Shown one piece after another: positions 59,555 through 64,000 of a DNA stretch of 64,000 nt. The DNA is from DASZIT01 sp036268775 (GTDB lineage: Bacteria > Actinomycetota > Acidimicrobiia > Acidimicrobiales > RAAP-2), in contig DATATM010000020.1 in assembly GCA_036268775.1 (NCBI GenBank), positions 1 through 64,000 on the forward strand, read 5' to 3'. Within the stretch, counting starts at the first letter, position 1. Each line of letters opens with the position of its first letter. The position numbers were made by a program, and so were the translations under genes. Below the pieces are notes generated by a model. The model worked only from the letters and a program-made list of their open reading frames with translations, was not told the DNA's origin and did not search any database.

Positions 59555-60222
59555 CGACGCCATTGCGCGCCGGCGTTCTGTTCGATGTGGACGGAACGCT
59601 GGCCGATACCAACTACCTCCACACGCTGGCTTGGGCCAGGGCATTCCGTCAGTCGGGCGAATGGGCTCCGATGAACGCCATCCATCGCCTGGTCGGAATG
59701 GGTGGGGACAATTTGATCCCGGAGCTGCTTGGCCACGACAGCCCCCCGGCGGCCGAAGCCCGCACGGCCTGCTACCGAGACCTCATTGACGAGGCTCGGG
59801 TGTTCCCCGGTGCCCGCGATCTGGTGGCCGCCGTCCACGATCGCGGCCTGGCAACGGTGCTGGCGACGTCGTCACCCTCGGATGAACTCGACATCCTCTT
59901 GGAACGCCTCGAGATCGACGAGTTCCTCGACGCAAAAACGACGGCTGACGACATCGAACGGTCCAAACCGTCGCCCGAAGTGTTTCTCACCGCCATGAAG
60001 AATGCCTCATTGGATCCGGCACGAACTCTGGCCATCGGAGACAGCATTTGGGACGTCGAAGCCGCTCGAGACGCAGGGATCGGCTGCATCGGCGTGGAGT
60101 CGGGAGGGTTCAGTCGACACGAATTGAGTGAAGCCGGCGCCCTTCACGTCTATCGAGACGCGAAGGAAATCCTCGACCAGCTCCTCACCACTCCGCTGGC
60201 GACGCTGTCCGGATCCGGCTGA
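59551..60222 (+). CDS. HAD-superfamily phosphatase (phosphoglycolate-phosphatase-like)
   Basis: A 223-residue HAD hydrolase. Motif I is GVLFDVDGTLADT with the nucleophile Asp, motif II is in VLATSSPSDE, motif III Lys is in RSKPSPEVF, and motif IV is AIGDSIWDVEAA. A helical C1 cap follows motif I. It dephosphorylates a small phosphorylated metabolite. It is coupled by ATGA to the AI-2E-family gene. Confidence 0.9.
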   Translation: MTTPLRAGVLFDVDGTLADTNYLHTLAWARAFRQSGEWAPMNAIHRLVGMGGDNLIPELLGHDSPPAAEARTACYRDLIDEARVFPGARDLVAAVHDRGLATVLATSSPSDELDILLERLEIDEFLDAKTTADDIERSKPSPEVFLTAMKNASLDPARTLAIGDSIWDVEAARDAGIGCIGVESGGFSRHELSEAGALHVYRDAKEILDQLLTTPLATLSGSG

Positions 60223-60261
60223 TTCACCGACCGGCCATTCCCAGCCGGCAGCCACCGGATC

Positions 60262-62391
60262 ATGTACAAAGGGGGGATGCAGCCCCGAACCCGTGGACAG
60301 CGCCGTGCCCAGATCCGGAGGCGCCGATCGGTAGTCGGGTTGGTGACGTTGGTAATTATCGGGGCCATTCTCTACTTCGCCCTCTCGAGCGGGGGATCGG
60401 CTACCCCCTCTCGAACGGCAACCTCGACCACCGCCCCGTCCCAGGGGGGCGCCAAGAATTCGTCGACGTTGGCGCCCTCGCTGGAGGCGGGCAGCGAGCC
60501 GTGGCAACTGGCCGCCCCGCTGTCGAGGGAGACCGTCACCACTGATCACAACCAACTCCGGATTCTCGGCGGATTGGTCCCGTCCGGGGCGTCTGTCAGC
60601 ACGGTGACGGCCCTGGATCCGTCGACCGGGACCTTCACCTCGTTGGGGTCCTTGGCCGCCGCTGTCCATGATGGCGCCGGAGCAACCATCGGGACATCAT
60701 CGTTGGTGTTCGGAGGCGGGTCGCCGGACACCTTCGCGACGGTCCAGTCCTTCAACGCAACCACGGCTACACCGACTGCTCCCGGACACGGCCAGGTGGT
60801 CAGTCAGCTTCCTCAACCCCGATCCGATCTCACGGCGGTGTCGATTACCTCGAACGGAGCCCATCCCTCCACCACCTCCTACATCGTTGGCGGTTATGAC
60901 GGCACCAACTATCTACCCTCGGTGCTGGCCACCAGCGACGGCGTCCATTTCACCGAGGCGGCCAAGCTCCCGGTGCCTGTCCGGTACCCGGCTACCGCGG
61001 CTCTGGATGGCAAGATCTATGCCTTCGGGGGTCAGAGCGGGGGGAATGGCTCGGCGGTCGTCGCCACCGACGCCATCCAAGAAATCGACCCGTCAACCCA
61101 CTCGGCCAAGGCGGTGGGGAAGCTCCCGCAACCCTTGTACGGGGCCTCGGCCTTCGTGATCGACAACCACCTCTATGTGGCCGGGGGGCAGACCGGGTCC
61201 GGCCAGACGTTGACCCAGATGTACGAATTCGATGCCAACAGTCGCAAGGTGAGCGATGCCGGGCTCCTTCCTCAGGCGGTGGCCTTCGCCGGCTATGCCA
61301 CCATCGGCACCGGCGCCTCGGCGGTCGGCTACCTGGTGGGCGGAGAGGTCGCCAGCCAGTCCGGACCCGATCAGGCTGGCTTCGCTACCGGCACCCTTCA
61401 GACGGTGATCTTCCTTCGACCCAGCCGATACGGCGGTCCCGTGGGTGGCCCGTCAGCCGGATCTCCCTACACGGGAAGCCTCCTCATCGCCGACCGGGGA
61501 AACGACCGGCTCCTGGTCATGGACCCGGCCCGGACGCTGCTCTGGCAGTATCCGTCGGTCACCGCGCCGCCTCCGCCCGGCGGTTTCTATTTTCCGGACG
61601 ACGCCTTCTTCTTCCGGAATGGCACCGGCATCATCTCCAACCAGGAAGAGAACCACACGATCGTGGAGGTTGGCTACCCCTCGGGCAAACTCCTGTTCCA
61701 GTACGGCCACCCGGGGAGTCCGGGTAGTTCGGCCGGTTACCTCAATCAGCCCGATGACGCCTATCTGTTGAAGAGCGGGACGGTCACCGTCGCCGATGCC
61801 TTGAACGACCGGATCCTCTTCATCGCCCCCAACGGCACCGTCACCAACCAGATCGGGACCAACGGCGTCGCCGTGCATAATCCGCCCACCAGCATCGGCT
61901 ACCCGAACGGGGACACCCCGCTTGCCAATGGCGACGTACTTGTCTCGGAGATCAATGGATCCTGGGTGACCGAGTACACCCAGGCCGGGCAGCTGGTGTG
62001 GACTATCCACCTACCCACCGTCAACTACCCGTCCGACCCTCAACAACTGGGGGCCAACCTCTACCTGATCGCCGACTACGACCCGCCGGCCGAAGGGCGA
62101 ATTATCACCTTCACCCGGAGCGGCCAGATCGTCTGGACCTATGACGTGACTGCCGGTGGGGGAGCGCTCAAGAAGCCGTCGCTGGCTGAGCAGCTACCCA
62201 ATGGACTGATCATGGTCAACGACGACTACCGAGACCGATTGCTCATCATTGACCCCAAGTACAACGCCATCGTGTGGCAATACGGGTTGACCGATACCGC
62301 CGGGACGTCGCTGGGGATGCTGAGCATTCCTGATGGCTTCGACCTGCTCCTGGCCAACGGGACCACGCCGACCCATCCACAAACTGGTTGA
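60262..62391 (+). CDS. Membrane-anchored protein with two tandem beta-propellers (Kelch-like and NHL/PQQ-like)
   Basis: A 709-residue protein. An Arg-rich start is followed by one helix (VGLVTLVIIGAILYFALSS, about 25-43), so the bulk is outside the cell. Residues about 75-390 contain Kelch-type repeats (SYIVGGYDGTNYLPS, KIYAFGGQSGGN, HLYVAGGQTGSG, GYLVGGE). Residues about 405-700 form a second propeller with repeated LLIADRGNDRLLVMDP, TVADALNDRILFIAPNG and IVWQYG blades. The role is unknown, perhaps a scaffold or a carbohydrate/cofactor-binding sensor. ATG 60277, directly after AAAGGGGGG, is an alternative start. Confidence 0.75.
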   Translation: MYKGGMQPRTRGQRRAQIRRRRSVVGLVTLVIIGAILYFALSSGGSATPSRTATSTTAPSQGGAKNSSTLAPSLEAGSEPWQLAAPLSRETVTTDHNQLRILGGLVPSGASVSTVTALDPSTGTFTSLGSLAAAVHDGAGATIGTSSLVFGGGSPDTFATVQSFNATTATPTAPGHGQVVSQLPQPRSDLTAVSITSNGAHPSTTSYIVGGYDGTNYLPSVLATSDGVHFTEAAKLPVPVRYPATAALDGKIYAFGGQSGGNGSAVVATDAIQEIDPSTHSAKAVGKLPQPLYGASAFVIDNHLYVAGGQTGSGQTLTQMYEFDANSRKVSDAGLLPQAVAFAGYATIGTGASAVGYLVGGEVASQSGPDQAGFATGTLQTVIFLRPSRYGGPVGGPSAGSPYTGSLLIADRGNDRLLVMDPARTLLWQYPSVTAPPPPGGFYFPDDAFFFRNGTGIISNQEENHTIVEVGYPSGKLLFQYGHPGSPGSSAGYLNQPDDAYLLKSGTVTVADALNDRILFIAPNGTVTNQIGTNGVAVHNPPTSIGYPNGDTPLANGDVLVSEINGSWVTEYTQAGQLVWTIHLPTVNYPSDPQQLGANLYLIADYDPPAEGRIITFTRSGQIVWTYDVTAGGGALKKPSLAEQLPNGLIMVNDDYRDRLLIIDPKYNAIVWQYGLTDTAGTSLGMLSIPDGFDLLLANGTTPTHPQTG

Positions 62392-62650
62392 CCGGGCGCC
62401 GCTCGGCGCTCAGCTGATGGACCCGATCGCAGCCATTGCTCCATCAGACCACCCCGTCGACGGCGGGATCCGGGAGACGGATTTGCCGTCGAAGACCCCT
62501 ACGGCAACCGGTAGGCCGGAATTCACAGGAAGCCCACAGCGGAAGGAAAGCTGACTCTGCAGGTCCCCATGTCTAATGAAGCCAACAGACCAATGATCGC
62601 CCGGTGCCCGATCAAAGATCTCGACCGGCTTCTTACCGAAAGGTGACGAC

Positions 62651-63004
62651 ATGGAACGCCTGCCCGGCCACTACGGCCACAACCGTCAATCGGCGATACG
62701 GGTGCGGGACCGGGCGATGTCCCGGGTGCGAAGGGTAACGGCCGCGGTCGCCATCGCCGCCTCTGCCAGCGCCGTCGGGCTCGGCATCCTGGCCGCCACC
62801 GATACCACTGCCCACTCGTCATCGGCCGCGACTCCGAGCACCAGTGTGGGGACATCGGCCACCACCGCACCGGCTACCGCGGCGACCAGTACGGCGGGAT
62901 CATCATCGGGTTCTTCAGGGGCAGCGGACCCGACCACCACGACGACCACACCCCGCTCCACCACTCCAACGACCCGACCGACCACGGTGTCGGGGCAATC
63001 GTGA
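62651..63004 (+). CDS. Thr/Ser-rich exported or anchored small protein
   Basis: A 117-residue protein with a signal-anchor-like stretch AVAIAASASAVGLGILAATD (about residues 33-52) after a basic N terminus, then a long Ser/Thr/Ala-rich tail with runs of Thr. It resembles actinobacterial cell-wall linker or lipoprotein-like sequences but has no lipobox. GTG or other starts nearby are possible. Its stop overlaps the GTG of apbE (GTGA at 63001-63004), suggesting coupled translation. Confidence 0.55.
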   Translation: MERLPGHYGHNRQSAIRVRDRAMSRVRRVTAAVAIAASASAVGLGILAATDTTAHSSSAATPSTSVGTSATTAPATAATSTAGSSSGSSGAADPTTTTTTPRSTTPTTRPTTVSGQS

Positions 63005-64000
63005 GCGACACTCTGCTGGATGCGGCGCCGGGTTTGGCGACGGGCACCTATCCCATTGGCGTCCGCTCAATGAGGGCGATTGGCACGTCCGCGGTGGTTG
63101 CGGTCACCGCCGCCGAACGGACTGATGATGCGCTGGCCCTCCTGGCTGATGCTCTCCAGGCGATTGACGATGCCTGCAGCCGCTTTCGCTCCGATTCGGA
63201 GCTCCGGCAGGTGGAGCGGGTGAGCGGCGGGAAGCCGATTGCGGTGACTCCGCTGCTGTTCGACGCCCTCGAAGTTGCCTGCGTGATTGCCGTCAAGACT
63301 GCCGGCATCGTCGACCCCACCATCGGTTCAGCCCTCGCGGCGCTGGGCTATGACTGCGACTTCGACGAAATTGCCAGCGCGCCGCTTCCACCCGATTTTC
63401 GGGCCCAACCGGCCCCGGGTTGGTGGAAGATCGCACTCGATCCGGAGGCCCGAACGGTGGCCGTCCCCACTGGGGTTCATATTGACCTCGGGGCCACCGC
63501 CAAGGCGTTTGTCGCCGACCGATCCGCCCATCACATCGCCTCGGTGCTCGGGTGCGGGGTGCTGGTGAATTTGGGCGGCGATGTGGCCGTCGCCGGCCGC
63601 GCTCCCCGGGGAGGTTGGTCCGTCGGCATTGCCTCGGACTGCGCCCGGCCGGTCGATGCGGTCGACCAGGTGGTGACTGTGTTCGGCGGCGGTCTGGCCA
63701 CCTCGGGAACCACCGCTCGTTCGTGGGTGCGCAACGGCCAAGTCATGCACCACATCGTTGACCCCTGGACCGGCGAAGCGGCCCCGGTGGTGTGGTCGCT
63801 GGCGTCGGTGATGGCACCGAGTTGCGTCGAAGCCAACGCCTGGAGCACCGCGGCGATCGTTTGGGGCCAGGATGCTGTCGGCAACCTGTCGGCCTCAGGG
63901 GTGCCAGCCCGTCTGGTCTCGGCCGACGGCGAGGTCGTCTTCCTCGGTGACTGGCCTAGCAAGGTCGTTGAGCGGGGTTACCACCCCCACCGTCGAGGAT
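63001..64000 (+). CDS. FAD:protein FMN transferase ApbE-like (runs off the window end)
   Basis: The frame from GTG 63001 is open to the window end (333 residues) with no stop. ApbE signatures are visible: DDACSRFRSDSELRQV, DPTIGSALAALGYDCDF, IDLGATAKAFVADRSAHHIA, LVNLGGDVAVAG, and VMHHIVDPWTGEAA. ApbE attaches FMN to Ser/Thr of membrane flavoproteins. It overlaps the Thr/Ser-rich gene by 4 bp. The visible length already covers nearly the whole family, so only the C-terminal tail is missing. Confidence 0.87.
   Translation, partial: MSDTLLDAAPGLATGTYPIGVRSMRAIGTSAVVAVTAAERTDDALALLADALQAIDDACSRFRSDSELRQVERVSGGKPIAVTPLLFDALEVACVIAVKTAGIVDPTIGSALAALGYDCDFDEIASAPLPPDFRAQPAPGWWKIALDPEARTVAVPTGVHIDLGATAKAFVADRSAHHIASVLGCGVLVNLGGDVAVAGRAPRGGWSVGIASDCARPVDAVDQVVTVFGGGLATSGTTARSWVRNGQVMHHIVDPWTGEAAPVVWSLASVMAPSCVEANAWSTAAIVWGQDAVGNLSASGVPARLVSADGEVVFLGDWPSKVVERGYHPHRRG

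Noticed and set aside
58511..59644. Minus-strand open frame of 377 codons opposite the AI-2E-family gene
   Set aside because: Asp/His/Glu/Arg-rich shadow of a membrane protein gene.

Overview
The window looks like chromosome of a high-GC actinobacterium. The lineage is an inference: many GTG starts, a mycothiol-dependent-type enzyme, an LLM-class (F420-type) oxidoreductase, a steroid-type P450, several ECF sigma/zinc anti-sigma pairs and SpoIIE/STAS/HATPase partner-switching modules. An Acidimicrobiia-like member is my best guess but cannot be proven from one window. Coding is dense, many genes overlap by 4 bp (ATGA or GTGA), and no rRNA, CRISPR array or intact transposase was seen.

Left part (1-23.3 kb): a GH18-type glycoside hydrolase tail is followed by an intact tRNA-Ala(CGC) gene at 1063-1138. 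The 3' 44 bp of this tRNA, from the anticodon loop to the CC of CCA, is repeated exactly and in direct orientation at 23242-23285. This is the signature of a roughly 22.1-kb element integrated into the tRNA gene. No intact integrase remains; a short integrase-like C-terminal scrap lies near 1328-1414, and three GGT-A/C-AA repeats at exact 10-bp spacing lie beside the right repeat. Cargo includes small stress-type enzymes (VOC, SnoaL, DUF1801, peroxiredoxin, ABM monooxygenase), gene remnants (a SigJ-type sigma tail, a peroxiredoxin head), an operon of mycothiol-type enzyme, sigma factor and zinc anti-sigma, an FtsX-type ABC exporter next to an ECF/anti-sigma pair, a frameshifted Na+/Ca2+-type exchanger, and a MarR-ClC pair.

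The most striking cargo is at 7.1-15.3 kb. A purine nucleoside phosphorylase diverges from a translationally coupled run: 91-aa protein, epimerase with a Cys/His insert, GT2 glycosyltransferase, DUF2064 transferase. These are followed by a GT-C-like polytopic protein on the opposite strand, a cytochrome b/molybdopterin oxidoreductase fusion, a four-helix membrane protein and a methyltransferase. It reads as a sugar or lipid-linked-sugar tailoring pathway with a membrane redox step; I know of no assigned product.

Middle part (23.3-47.6 kb): a P450, a CinA-C remnant, an RsbW/STAS pair without its phosphatase, LysR-MFS and TetR-OYE-quinone reductase divergons with visible palindromes, an alpha/beta hydrolase fused to two ACT domains, a desaturase, an enoyl-CoA hydratase, a CysH lacking one expected Fe-S cysteine, SDRs and an AhpD-like protein, a rhodanese-cysteine dioxygenase operon, an amidase with an AtzG-like small partner, a diadenylate-cyclase-like protein, an XRE-cupin regulator and an LLM oxidoreductase.

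Right part (47.7-64 kb): a SpoIIE-STAS-HATPase operon, a PadR-controlled ABC transporter, an SRPBCC-ArsR operon that shares two palindromes with a divergent stand-alone clpP, then DedA, an AI-2E-family permease with a HAD phosphatase, a membrane-anchored double beta-propeller, a Thr/Ser-rich exported peptide, and an ApbE flavin transferase that runs off the window end.
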